Of a stretch of 64,000 nt of DNA, positions 21,203-28,874 are shown in pieces. The translations under genes were made by a program, and so were the position numbers. The notes beneath the pieces are model-generated. The model did no database searches and was not told where the DNA came from. It worked only from the letters and a program-made list of their open reading frames with translations. The stretch is from Streptococcus sanguinis (lineage in GTDB: Bacteria > Bacillota > Bacilli > Lactobacillales > Streptococcaceae): positions 1,916,001 through 1,980,000 of the forward strand of contig NZ_CP054570.1 of assembly GCF_013343115.1 (NCBI RefSeq), read 5' to 3'. Numbering within the stretch: position 1 is the first letter of the stretch; each line of letters opens with the position of its first letter.

Positions 21203-21355
21203 TGATTAGTCTCCTAAAAAATCTATCTTTTTCAAATAGATTATACTAGCAAGGAGAGAATAAATCAGCGAAAATGTAAAGAAAATGTAATAATATCTAC
21301 AAAGCCTATGAAACCGCCTTTATAGCTTATTTAAAAAAACTATATTTTAAAAGAA

Positions 21356-21370
21356 TTGATTTTAAATCAA
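21356..21370. promoter_or_regulatory. Perfect 15-bp palindrome upstream of the XRE promoter
   Basis: TTGATTTTAAATCAA (7-1-7 symmetry), 8 nt upstream of the -35 element. The same 15 bases recur at 21624-21638, so it is a likely operator for the XRE repressor. Confidence 0.65.
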
Positions 21371-21378
21371 CAATTCTA

Positions 21379-21407
21379 TTGATAAAATAAAAAAAAGAGT
21401 ATATAAT
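21379..21407 (+). promoter_or_regulatory. Promoter of the small XRE gene
   Basis: TTGATA, 17 nt, TATAAT, 28 nt before the start codon. Confidence 0.85.
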
Positions 21408-21435
21408 TTTAGTCATAAAATTTGAGGAGTCTTCT

Positions 21436-21627
21436 ATGGTAACGATAGCAGAATTGCGGGCGCGCAATAATAAAATGACACAAGCTCAACTAGCAAAATT
21501 ACTAGGTGTTTCTCAAATGACCGTTTCTCATATGGAGCGTAATCAACTGAACATCAGAGGCGATAAACTAATCAAACTTGCGAAAATTTTTAACGTAAAC
21601 ACAGACGAGCTCTTGAAAATTGATTGA
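21436..21627 (+). CDS. Small XRE-family transcriptional regulator
   Basis: A 63-residue protein that is almost only a helix-turn-helix domain: TQAQLAKLLGVSQMTVSHME then IRGDKLIKLAKIFNVNTDELL. It resembles small Cro/CI-type repressors. It has a strong promoter and identical 15-bp palindromes on either side: one upstream of its promoter, one overlapping its stop codon and preceding the next gene. It probably represses itself and the gene at 21684, and may form a two-gene unit with it. Confidence 0.88.
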   Translation: MVTIAELRARNNKMTQAQLAKLLGVSQMTVSHMERNQLNIRGDKLIKLAKIFNVNTDELLKID

Positions 21628-21638
21628 TTTTAAATCAA
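21624..21638. promoter_or_regulatory. Second copy of the 15-bp palindrome
   Basis: Identical to 21356-21370. It overlaps the XRE stop codon and lies 46 nt upstream of the gene at 21684, where it could act as a second operator. Confidence 0.6.
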
Positions 21639-21683
21639 CTTTATTTTAGGACCGTTAACTGATTTACAGAGGAGCAACGTTTC

Positions 21684-22262
21684 ATGGAAATTAAGATTAT
21701 ATTTTTGGAAGATAAGCTGAAATACTTTAGGAAACAGAGCAAAGATGAGCAAAATCAAGAAATTATCAACTGCATGTTGCTGGGCTATAGCCCCTATAAC
21801 ATGTGCCTAGAAATCGGCATCAATGTCTATGGTGGACAGCGTCCCATTAGTAAGTCCCTATCCAAAGAATTCAGTGAAGAAGAAGTTGACGAAATCTTTG
21901 AAACCTACTATCGCCTTCTTTACTTCCCTCTGCTTCAATTCGAAGAGGGCCTAATGACCAAGCGCTTTATTGATAAATGTAATGACTTCTTAAAAAGTTT
22001 GACTTATCAAAATTTTATTAATTATTTGAAGGATCCTGCTATCATCATTGCTGAGCATCTCATCGATACAGATATCTTGGCCCGATTCTTCTCAAGAGAG
22101 ATGCAACAGAAGCAAATTAAAAAAGTTGAAGCTGAGTTGGGCATTGAGTTCAATGTCCGTGACAAGATTACCTCTTGGCTGAGAAAAGCCAATGTCATGT
22201 ACTACAAAGGACAATACATTGATATGAAAACTCAAGAGCCCCTAACTTTTGTCTATGAGTAA
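21684..22262 (+). CDS. Hypothetical protein downstream of the XRE regulator
   Basis: I do not recognise this 192-residue soluble protein. It starts MEIKIIFLEDKLKYF with GAGGAG upstream, is mixed alpha/beta by appearance, and has no membrane segment or Cys motif. It contains GYSPYNMCLEIGINVYGGQ and an acidic helical stretch (SEEEVDEIFETYYRLL). It follows the XRE gene by 56 nt with an operator-like palindrome between them and ends before a bidirectional terminator. An XRE regulator plus an unknown partner suggests a toxin-antitoxin or phage-remnant pair, but nothing in the protein proves it. Confidence 0.7.
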   Translation: MEIKIIFLEDKLKYFRKQSKDEQNQEIINCMLLGYSPYNMCLEIGINVYGGQRPISKSLSKEFSEEEVDEIFETYYRLLYFPLLQFEEGLMTKRFIDKCNDFLKSLTYQNFINYLKDPAIIIAEHLIDTDILARFFSREMQQKQIKKVEAELGIEFNVRDKITSWLRKANVMYYKGQYIDMKTQEPLTFVYE

Positions 22263-22370
22263 GATTTTGACAAGACTGTGTCAGTCCTGCTTTATGCTCG
22301 ACTGACCTTTGTAGTTTAGCTGACTTGATTGCCTCATCTTACCCGCGATTTCCTTTCGTTTTAGATATAT

Positions 22371-22406
22371 AAAATCAGGCACTGATTCATTTCAGTGCCT
22401 GATTTT
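22371..22406. terminator. Bidirectional terminator between convergent genes
   Basis: A perfect 15-bp stem (22371-22385 with 22392-22406) with A and T tracts on its sides. It serves the plus-strand gene at 21684 and partly overlaps the stop of the minus-strand gene at 22405. Confidence 0.9.
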
Positions 22407-22599
22407 ATAATATTTCAATACCGTCTTCAAATAATGCCTTTAATTTTTCTGGAAGCTGTTCTGGATTATCAATTTCCACCAAACCAACCTTGGTCCCGTC
22501 ATACTCTTGGATTACAACTGGGAAGTCTTGAGCTATTTCCTGTATTAGTTTTTCTCCATGGATGACTAAATATTTCTTATCATCGGGTTTTTGCTTCAT
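22405..22599 (-). CDS. Small hypothetical protein
   Basis: A 64-residue acidic soluble protein (MKQKPDDKKYLVIHGEKL, later VGLVEIDNPEQLPEKL) with a GAGGAG ribosome site 9 nt before the ATG. I do not recognise a family. The start is close to an out-of-frame ATG four bases upstream. It sits alone between a terminator and a gene-poor stretch. Confidence 0.6.
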   Translation of the reverse strand: MKQKPDDKKYLVIHGEKLIQEIAQDFPVVIQEYDGTKVGLVEIDNPEQLPEKLKALFEDGIEIL

Positions 22600-22901
22600 T
22601 CATTTTGACTCCTCTTTTATTTCTATCATCTCGTCTAGGTTTTGTACTCTGCCTGTCAGAACACCAATTTATCTTCTTGCGTCCATTATCCGAAACCGCT
22701 TATTGAGTCTCGAATCATATCTCGGTAGGAGTTTTAAGGAGCAAGAATTGTCGTCAAAAAAGGTGGAATTTCTACTTTAAGAGTATACCACAATTCTTAA
22801 AAAATTCTATAAATTTAACCAAAAACTTTTTTGTTAAATTTTATTCAGTCCAGTCTTATAACATAGCTCTAAAAAGTCATTGCCTAATGCTGTCCAGCAC
22901 T
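22600..22901. other. Gene-poor stretch left of the secretion locus
   Basis: No convincing gene. An AT-rich hairpin (AAATTTAAC/GTTAAATTT, about 22811-22841) could end transcription of the gene at 22902 on the minus strand. A plus-strand frame at 22562-22780 has no ribosome site and overlaps the gene at 22405. Confidence 0.5.
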
Positions 22902-23936
22902 TTACTGGATGCGTAATTTAAAGGGCAGAAGAGAATAACTTCTGCTATCTGCATCAAACTGATAGAGAGAGCTCTGTAAATCCTCATGCTGCGCGCTGTC
23001 CAAATCAAAAAATAGGATATTAGCTTCATAAGCAGATAAGTCATACTTGTGACTAACTTCCTCTACACGATCCCAAGAATCCACAATCAAAACCAAATAG
23101 CGATAGGGATCCTCTAAAACAGACCAATGTTGTAAAATCAGCAGAAGTTCCTCCAAGTCTGTTTCCGTCACGAGAGGGTAGAGGTCAAAGACATATTGCA
23201 ATCTAGGATTTTCAAAGAGCAACTCTCCTTGCAAAAGAGCCTGACGCAAAAAAATCTGTCTTTCTGTCTGGGTCTTCTTCTCTTCTCCCAACGAATTTGT
23301 TTTCTTTTTGGTCTGTTTAATGGTATAGGGCTGGGGAGCCAACATTTTCTGAGGCAAGAAACCTTTGTAATGAGCTGATAATTTGAAAATCTGATAGGTA
23401 TCTACGATTTTCCAAAAGCGAAGAGGCTGATAAAGATCATCTTCAAATAAATTTTCCTGCTTATAATACTCCTGCTGCTCGATTAATTGAAAATAGCACA
23501 GCAAGCGATAGCCATTTTGGCTGATAGAGTAAGCAGCTGCACTAACTTCAGGCTTGTCCTGTCGCGGAAATTCCCAAGTCTCAATCAAAAAATACTGGCA
23601 TAGTTTTTGAACCGCCTTTTCAATACGCTTCCCCGAGACATTGCTTCCCATCTCTTTTTGGATATGAAGTTTCTGGACATTGCGAAAACGAGCAATAAAG
23701 ACTAGAATGTCTTTCTCCAGTTGGGACAGTTCTCGTCCTACCAGAAGAAAATCCGCTTCATTCTGGTAACTAATTTCATAAAGACCGTTTAAGCGAAAAG
23801 GAAAGGAACGACTAGGGTGGAGTCGTCTCATATAAAAGCTTTGGTAATAATCTTTACTAAAACAGGACGGAACAATGGCCACATACTTTCCGGTTTCGGT
23901 TTGTTTGATTCTATGTTTACTTAGGATATTGGACAA
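22902..23936 (-). CDS. Hypothetical protein with winged-helix-like segment, candidate locus regulator
   Basis: This 344-residue soluble protein is not recognised by name. Residues about 70-120 (LSQLEKDILVFIARFRNVQK, then SGKRIEKAVQKLCQYFLIETW) have the spacing of a winged helix-turn-helix. The rest is mixed and ends in an alpha/beta region (YLVLIVDSWDRVEEV). Its promoter carries the same TTTATCATAAA box as the secretion genes to its right, and it is the last transcription unit of that locus. It is therefore a candidate for the regulator that reads the box, and would then control itself. The DNA-binding role is inference. Confidence 0.65.
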   Translation of the reverse strand: MSNILSKHRIKQTETGKYVAIVPSCFSKDYYQSFYMRRLHPSRSFPFRLNGLYEISYQNEADFLLVGRELSQLEKDILVFIARFRNVQKLHIQKEMGSNVSGKRIEKAVQKLCQYFLIETWEFPRQDKPEVSAAAYSISQNGYRLLCYFQLIEQQEYYKQENLFEDDLYQPLRFWKIVDTYQIFKLSAHYKGFLPQKMLAPQPYTIKQTKKKTNSLGEEKKTQTERQIFLRQALLQGELLFENPRLQYVFDLYPLVTETDLEELLLILQHWSVLEDPYRYLVLIVDSWDRVEEVSHKYDLSAYEANILFFDLDSAQHEDLQSSLYQFDADSRSYSLLPFKLRIQ

Positions 23937-23975
23937 TCCTTTTTCACCTCCTTTTTATAATATTTCTTACTTAAA

Positions 23976-24017
23976 ATTATACAGGAAATATTACCTATAG
24001 AGCTTTATCATAAAGAG
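23976..24017 (-). promoter_or_regulatory. Locus-type promoter of the gene at 22902 (box plus -10)
   Basis: TATAAT (23976-23981) lies 22 nt downstream of the box TTTATCATAAAGAG (24004-24017 on plus; CTCTTTATGATAAA on the coding strand). There is no -35 consensus. It is one of nine similarly built promoters in the locus. Confidence 0.75.
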
Positions 24018-24022
24018 AGAAA

Positions 24023-24054
24023 AAAGAAAAAGTCTGAATACAAATCAGACTTTT
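24023..24054 (-). terminator. Terminator of the LPXTG gene
   Basis: Arms AAAAGTCTGA and TCAGACTTTT with a 7-nt loop (24028-24054) followed on the minus strand by T-rich sequence, 26 nt past the stop at 24080. Confidence 0.88.
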
Positions 24055-24079
24055 AAACTTAGAAGGTTATGTTGAGAAA

Positions 24080-25003
24080 TCACTCAGTTTTTTTACGTTT
24101 GAACCCAACAAGGGCTAATACCGATAGCATGACAGTACCTATTAAAGCAAGAAAACTTTGGTTCGTTCCAGTGGCAGGAAGGACTGGGGCAGCTGGAGTA
24201 GCAACAGGCTTGTTCTCCTTCGCCTTATTGTTCGAATTCTCCGCTGAACCTTGCACAGAAATGGTTGGATCAGCAGCATTTGGCTCTGCTCCATTTCCTT
24301 TCGCTACCTGATCAGCAGGCTTCTGGCTAGCTTTCGGTTTGGAAGGAGCTTTTGGCGCAGGTTGCTGGTCAGATGGATCTGGTACCGCTGGCTTGGGATC
24401 TGGTTGTTTCGGCTGACCAGGACGGTTCGGCTGGATAGGACCCCCATCATCACTCGGTGGAGTCGGCTGATTATTACCGCCGCCATTGTTGCCGCCGTTA
24501 TCAGCAGGCGGTGGGGCCGGTTGGTTGTTATTGCCGTTGTTATCTACCGGTGGAGTCGGTTGGATTGGGTTCCCATCATCGCTTGGCGGGGTCGGCTGAT
24601 TATTACCGCCGCCGTTGTTATTACCGCCATTACCGCCATTGTTGCCACCGTTATCATTACCGCCATTATTATCAGCAGGTGGTGGGGTCGGTTGGTTGTT
24701 ATTGCCGTTGTTATCTACTGGTGGAGTGGGTTGAACTGGATTCCCATCATCGCTTGGTGGGGTCGGCTGATTATTACCGCCGCCATTGTTGCCACCGTTA
24801 TCATTACCGCCATTATTATCAGCAGGTGGTGGGGTCGGTTGGTTATTATTGCCGTTGTTATCTACTGGCGGAGTCGGCTGAACTGGGCGTTCATCGCTCG
24901 GTGGGATCACTGGATTCGGATCATCAGCATGGACAAGATTAGCACCAATAGATGCTGCAAGTAGAACAGAGGCTGATAGAAGGATTATTTTATTCTTTTT
25001 CAT
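24080..25003 (-). CDS. LPXTG wall-anchored protein with Pro/Asn/Gly-rich repeats
   Basis: Surface protein of 307 residues. A signal peptide (MKKNKIILLSASVLLAA, cleavage after VHA) leads into a long region of QPTPPxDNN and NNGGNDNGG repeats, then a Pro/Lys-rich spacer, and a sorting signal LPATG followed by a hydrophobic helix and FKRKKTE. Sortase A should link it to peptidoglycan. The middle is probably an extended, flexible wall-spanning stalk with no evident binding domain. It has its own promoter of the secretion-locus type, so it is likely a surface partner of that machine. The TTG-started extension to 25021 is less likely than the ATG with GAAAGGA upstream. Confidence 0.88.
   Translation of the reverse strand: MKKNKIILLSASVLLAASIGANLVHADDPNPVIPPSDERPVQPTPPVDNNGNNNQPTPPPADNNGGNDNGGNNGGGNNQPTPPSDDGNPVQPTPPVDNNGNNNQPTPPPADNNGGNDNGGNNGGNGGNNNGGGNNQPTPPSDDGNPIQPTPPVDNNGNNNQPAPPPADNGGNNGGGNNQPTPPSDDGGPIQPNRPGQPKQPDPKPAVPDPSDQQPAPKAPSKPKASQKPADQVAKGNGAEPNAADPTISVQGSAENSNNKAKENKPVATPAAPVLPATGTNQSFLALIGTVMLSVLALVGFKRKKTE
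24427..24890. repeat. Tandem coding repeats of the LPXTG gene
   Basis: Three imperfect units of roughly 140-170 bp encode QPTPPVDNNGNNNQPTPPPA followed by a variable Asn/Gly tract. The units differ mainly in the length of the Asn/Gly tract, which suggests growth and loss by slippage. Confidence 0.8.
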
Positions 25004-25036
25004 AACAGAATGTCCTTTCAATTATTTGCTATTCCT

Positions 25037-25079
25037 ATTATAGCTCAGGAGTAAGCGTTTTTCTGTTTATCGTAAAAAG
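25037..25079 (-). promoter_or_regulatory. Locus-type promoter of the LPXTG gene
   Basis: TATAAT (25037-25042), 23 nt, box CTTTTTACGATAAA on the coding strand (25066-25079). One mismatch from the commonest form of the box. Confidence 0.75.
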
Positions 25080-25166
25080 TTTTACTATTTTTCTGTGACC
25101 TTTCGCAACCACTTTCACTCTGGATTGTTGGAACCAAGCAATAAAATAAGATGCGAATAATTATAA

Positions 25167-25192
25167 AAGCACCGCTAAAATTAGCAGTGCTT
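25167..25192 (-). terminator. Terminator of the gene at 25191
   Basis: Stem AAGCAC-GCTAA with TTAGC-GTGCTT, followed on the minus strand by TTTT and an AT-rich tract. It overlaps the stop codon by two bases. Confidence 0.75.
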
Positions 25193-25616
25193 ACTTATTT
25201 TCTTTTTCTAAATCATCCTCTGGTTTGTTGGAAACTAAGAGGAGCATGAGAAAAGTTACAATAGAAAGGAAGAGTAAGTTTAGGATAGATTGAAAATTTT
25301 TACCACTGAATAAGCTTCCACCAGAAAAAATCCAAAGCAATAAAAGAATCAAAGCTACAGTGAAAAAGAGAAAGCCAAACAACCTAACATAATCACGGTC
25401 GCGAACCCAAACAGAGTGAGCCTTCGGAACAAAGCCGTTATAGGCAACTTCGTGAAAAGTAAACATCAAAGGCTCCTGATCTTCTGCTAAGCGTTCATTA
25501 ATTCTGAGTTCCATCTCGTAGACCAAGAGAGGATCCAAATCCACTGCATTCAGCTCACCACTTTGGCATTGCTCAATTAGATGATCCAATTCTATTGTAT
25601 TTAAATGACTATGCAT
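25191..25616 (-). CDS. Small two-helix membrane protein of the secretion locus
   Basis: A 141-residue protein with an acidic soluble N-terminal part (residues 1-75, starting MHSHLNTIELDHLIEQ), two hydrophobic helices (LFGFLFFTVALILLLLWIF and ILNLLFLSIVTFLMLLLV) and a short acidic tail (NKPEDDLEKENK). No family is recognised. It is read in the same direction as the secretion genes and lies between the LPXTG gene and the wall-hydrolase cluster. Its own promoter is unclear: a TATACT at about 25650 lacks the locus box. Confidence 0.7.
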   Translation of the reverse strand: MHSHLNTIELDHLIEQCQSGELNAVDLDPLLVYEMELRINERLAEDQEPLMFTFHEVAYNGFVPKAHSVWVRDRDYVRLFGFLFFTVALILLLLWIFSGGSLFSGKNFQSILNLLFLSIVTFLMLLLVSNKPEDDLEKENK

Positions 25617-25713
25617 ACAACCTCACCTTTTGCTTTTCTGTCTTCTAGTATAACCTAAACCGATTTATTTCACCAGTTGCAGTGAGAATATACAGCAATA
25701 GTAATGAATAAAG

Positions 25714-26319
25714 TCAGTCTCCCCGAACTCTGATATTGCCACCGTGGTAGGAAGCAATCTGAAGCTGGCCGGTATAGTCATTGTAGTTACCGACAAAATA
25801 GGAATTTTCCTTCCCTTCCTTGGTCATGACACAGAGGAACTGAAGCACATCATCACTGTAGGACTTAAAAACCTCTGTTTTACTTTCATCTATGTTATAA
25901 CCAGCTAAATTTATGGCCATAGCAAACGTTAGGACCATGGGGCTAGAAGTAGAGGCTAAACGATTATCCATATTCCCAGAGATATTTGCTGTATCAGGAT
26001 GCTTTTTGATATCCTCGACCGCTATCTTTAAAGCTTCAGCCACTTTATTTTTTTTCTCTTCAGTCACCACGCTCTCTGGTCTCTCTAGGGTTGCACGCGC
26101 ATGCTGATAATTTTTCTCGTTAGGTGTTGGTTCACGGTACGACTGAGATGAATAGCTTTCAGAAGACCCATCTGTAGAGCTCGTCTGAGAAATCTCCGCT
26201 TCTCTTGCCTTCTTCCTAGCCTGCCTATTTAAAAACACCGTTACAAGCATGGCTATGAAGAGCACCGTACCTAAGCAAATTAAGGTGAACATTAATTTTC
26301 TTTTCTTTCTCGGATTCAT
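25714..26319 (-). CDS. Single-pass membrane protein with extracellular domain
   Basis: About 201 residues: a basic start (MNPRKKRKL), one helix (FTLICLGTVLFIAMLVTVFL), a Ser-rich linker and an extracellular domain of about 130 residues with no recognised family. It starts 17 nt after the stop of the wall hydrolase, with AAGAGG as ribosome site, so it shares that transcript. A role in the cell-envelope part of the secretion machine is inferred from position only. The first of two adjacent ATG codons is possible but too close to the ribosome site. Confidence 0.72.
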   Translation of the reverse strand: MNPRKKRKLMFTLICLGTVLFIAMLVTVFLNRQARKKAREAEISQTSSTDGSSESYSSQSYREPTPNEKNYQHARATLERPESVVTEEKKNKVAEALKIAVEDIKKHPDTANISGNMDNRLASTSSPMVLTFAMAINLAGYNIDESKTEVFKSYSDDVLQFLCVMTKEGKENSYFVGNYNDYTGQLQIASYHGGNIRVRGD

Positions 26320-26339
26320 CATTACCTCTTTTCGTCTGG

Positions 26340-27779
26340 CTAGCTACTCGCTCCCGTTTTATTACCGCCTAGATTAGGCTCTCTATCATCTGGATAAGCA
26401 AACTTATACTGTTGCTTTGCCTGCTCAGCCGGCCTAATCACACAGTAGTGCCAAGTAAAGGGTTTACCTGCATTTGTACCACTAACTGGACTATTCTGCT
26501 CACAGGTCAGGATACTGCCGTCCTCAAAGACATGACAGACAATCCCCGTATGTCCTGCAGGATTTCCGCTGTCACTTAGACAGGAAAAGATAGCTCCTTT
26601 TTTGGGTGCTTTCTTTGTAGAATTCCCAAAGATCCTTGCCCAGGCATCCGCTTGATCAATCCCGTCCCCAATGACAACTCCCTTATGGCCCCACAAAATA
26701 TTCCCAAAGCTGATAGTCAGATTAACACACTGACCAGCCAGAAAGAACTCATCAGGGTGTTCCCAGTTAGCTCCACTGCCACCATATTCCATACCAAAAG
26801 CTCTTGGATCTAAAAGATAAGGATTTAAACTGGCTGGAAGAGTACTTGGAGTATAGATTGCAGCAGTTATATCCTCTGGCACCTTGCCTGAACCATCAAC
26901 AGCATCACCATTGGTCCCAGTCGAACTACCATCTTTACAACCTTTTTTCTTGGGTCCGCTGGATGAAGGGGAACCGCTATCCGTTTCACTGCCCGAAGAA
27001 TCACCGCCAGAAGAAGTTAATGTTACAGGGCTAGAGCCATACTGGGAGATGGCCTTCTCATCTAGCCACTTAAACTTGGAGCCCAAGCTGTTGTAAAGGT
27101 CGTGCAACTTAGTCTTGTAGGATGGATCTGTTGCCCAACCACCATCTGCAATGGCACTAAGCGTACTGATTCCGTCTGTATTGTTAATAGCCCCCTTATA
27201 GAGAGTCTGATTTTTCATAAACTCTGCCTTGCCGACAATACCTGAATCAAAGGTTGAGAAGAATGCATATTCTCCTCCAGTCCCATCTCCAACATTTGTA
27301 CCTGGTCCGCTCTCAGCTACGGAGCTATTTCCATATAAAGAAATAGTCTGAGTAAAATCTGACCTTTTATTCCATTTGACCCCACCCATATTATGAGCCT
27401 TACCAAAAGATGGGACGCTCTGGTCAAAAGAGGTCTCAATCTGGGTCTGTACGATAGAGGCGGACGGCAAAAAGCCACCTACTTTCCAGGAGTCTAAATA
27501 AGCCTTCTCGTGCTGTTTGACAAATTCTTCTATAGAGCTATTGGCCGATGTTGTCTCTTCTGTTGTATTGGGAGAGGTTTGACCACTTGGATTACAATCA
27601 CTGGATCCGCCGCTACTTTCAGCTCCTCCTCCCATCAGGATAGCTGCCAATAGAAACATGATCAGCAAGATAAGCAGAACAGGAATTCCAATCCAAAGAA
27701 AGACTTTTAAAAAGATAGCCTTTTTAACCGCACCCTTCACTGCTTTCTTAGCTGCTTTCTTGGCTGTTTCTGATACCAT
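26340..27779 (-). CDS. VirB1-like wall hydrolase with glucosaminidase-like and CHAP domains
   Basis: Membrane-anchored peptidoglycan hydrolase of 479 residues. After a basic start and a helix (VFLWIGIPVLLILLIMFLLA) comes a lysozyme/glucosaminidase-like domain (residues about 85-225: IEEFVKQHEKAYLDSW, SIVQTQIETSFDQS, NMGGVKWN). A Ser/Gly linker leads to a C-terminal CHAP amidase domain with the catalytic Cys in AGQCVNLT and His in GHTGIVCHV. The same two-domain layout is known in conjugation hydrolases of Gram-positive elements (PrgK/TcpG type), where it opens the wall for the channel. It heads a group of membrane genes next to the VirB4-like genes. Confidence 0.88.
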   Translation of the reverse strand: MVSETAKKAAKKAVKGAVKKAIFLKVFLWIGIPVLLILLIMFLLAAILMGGGAESSGGSSDCNPSGQTSPNTTEETTSANSSIEEFVKQHEKAYLDSWKVGGFLPSASIVQTQIETSFDQSVPSFGKAHNMGGVKWNKRSDFTQTISLYGNSSVAESGPGTNVGDGTGGEYAFFSTFDSGIVGKAEFMKNQTLYKGAINNTDGISTLSAIADGGWATDPSYKTKLHDLYNSLGSKFKWLDEKAISQYGSSPVTLTSSGGDSSGSETDSGSPSSSGPKKKGCKDGSSTGTNGDAVDGSGKVPEDITAAIYTPSTLPASLNPYLLDPRAFGMEYGGSGANWEHPDEFFLAGQCVNLTISFGNILWGHKGVVIGDGIDQADAWARIFGNSTKKAPKKGAIFSCLSDSGNPAGHTGIVCHVFEDGSILTCEQNSPVSGTNAGKPFTWHYCVIRPAEQAKQQYKFAYPDDREPNLGGNKTGASS

Positions 27780-27794
27780 ACTTCTCTACACCTT

Positions 27795-28130
27795 TCAAAA
27801 AAAAGTTCGTAAAAGCCAGTACAATACGACGAGGACAGCTACAACCAGACCGTATTTTAAAAGCTTTTTGATAAATTCACGGTCTCTTTTGTACTGCTCC
27901 TGAATCTGCCAGTCATCACCATGATCATAGTAGGTTTTTTGCTCATCTACCATGTTTTGGTAATAATTGCTGACAGATTCCTTTTTGGCACGATAGGATT
28001 CCACGGTATCCTTATAGAGAGAAATGGGGCCTCGGATACGTCTTTTTGTAGAATGCGAAGACTCTGCCTCCCTCTCCTCATGCCTTTCAGCTTTTTTTAC
28101 ATCTGGCCGGACAAGTCTGTACTTTACCAT
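27795..28130 (-). CDS. Small membrane protein of the secretion operon
   Basis: A 111-residue protein: a charged, basic cytoplasmic part (MVKYRLVRPDVKKAERHEER, STKRRIRGPISLYKD) with a helical middle, and a single C-terminal helix (LLKYGLVVAVLVVLYWLL) ending RTFF. This is a tail-anchored layout. It lies 15 nt before the wall hydrolase gene in the same direction. No family is recognised. Confidence 0.7.
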   Translation of the reverse strand: MVKYRLVRPDVKKAERHEEREAESSHSTKRRIRGPISLYKDTVESYRAKKESVSNYYQNMVDEQKTYYDHGDDWQIQEQYKRDREFIKKLLKYGLVVAVLVVLYWLLRTFF

Positions 28131-28197
28131 TTACATTTTCCTCAGGCAGAGGAAGTTCCCTTTCTGCCTGAAGTCCTTTCTATATTGATTTTACGCA

Positions 28198-28866
28198 TTA
28201 AATTTTTCGTCTGACAGAAAAACGGCCTTTTTGGGGACTAGTGTAGAGCTCATCAGTAATAGTTGTCGAGCCCCATACACCCTTGATTTTGAAGGTTCTG
28301 GTGATTTCTTTTTCATTCAACCCTGTGACTTTGTCTGATACTGTCTTAGTCACTTCCTTGGTCAGCCGAAAATCATCAGGATTCAACAGTTCCAGCACCA
28401 TATAGGCATGACGATAAGCCCGATATTGCTTCTTATTATTCAGACGTTTGCTATATATAGGAGAAAATTCCTTACTCAGCTTAGCTATTACACTAACCAC
28501 AAACCGGCGATGAACAGACTCTAAATAACAGATAAACAGCAACAAGAGCAAATATAAATCCGCGGTCACCCCAAACTCTGTCAAGAGCGTAGAAGGAAGA
28601 AAGGTCAGCAGCAAAACTGGAACAATGGCCTGATACTTTCCCTGAGCAAGGAGAAAGCAAAGAACAACTGCTCCAACAATTAAGGAGACAGAAAAAGTCA
28701 TCGTCACCAAGCGACCTCCAGATAGCGCCATCAAATAAGCTAAGTTCAGACCAAAGCCGAGCAAAAAAGCGGCACCAAAAGCTACTGTTGCAATCCAACG
28801 CAGCCAAAAGAAGGTTTTTAAGGTTTTGGTTGAGTAAAACCAGTTGTTAAACCGTAAAACAAGCAT
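28198..28866 (-). CDS. Polytopic membrane protein of the secretion operon
   Basis: A 222-residue protein with about four membrane helices in residues 22-120 (WIATVAFGAAFLLGFGLNL, MTFSVSLIVGAVVLCFLLA and two more) and a soluble C-terminal domain (YRAYRHAYMVLELLNPDDF, then TRTFKIKGVWGSTTITDEL). It follows the VirB4-like gene by 8 nt with a TAGGAGAT ribosome site overlapping the previous stop. No family is recognised. By position it belongs to the membrane complex. Confidence 0.7.
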   Translation of the reverse strand: MLVLRFNNWFYSTKTLKTFFWLRWIATVAFGAAFLLGFGLNLAYLMALSGGRLVTMTFSVSLIVGAVVLCFLLAQGKYQAIVPVLLLTFLPSTLLTEFGVTADLYLLLLLFICYLESVHRRFVVSVIAKLSKEFSPIYSKRLNNKKQYRAYRHAYMVLELLNPDDFRLTKEVTKTVSDKVTGLNEKEITRTFKIKGVWGSTTITDELYTSPQKGRFSVRRKI

Positions 28867-28874
28867 ATCATCTC

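Noticed and set aside
22562..22780. Plus-strand frame antisense to the gene at 22405
   Set aside because: No ribosome site, overlaps an oppositely oriented gene with better signals, and the product has no recognisable features.
24427..24890. Regularly spaced repeats as a CRISPR array
   Set aside because: The repeats are in frame, encode Pro/Asn/Gly motifs of an LPXTG protein, vary in length and have no cas genes nearby.
25150..25158. Plus-strand TGCGAATA resembling a SigX box
   Set aside because: No gene follows on the plus strand; all neighbours are read on the minus strand, so it is probably chance.
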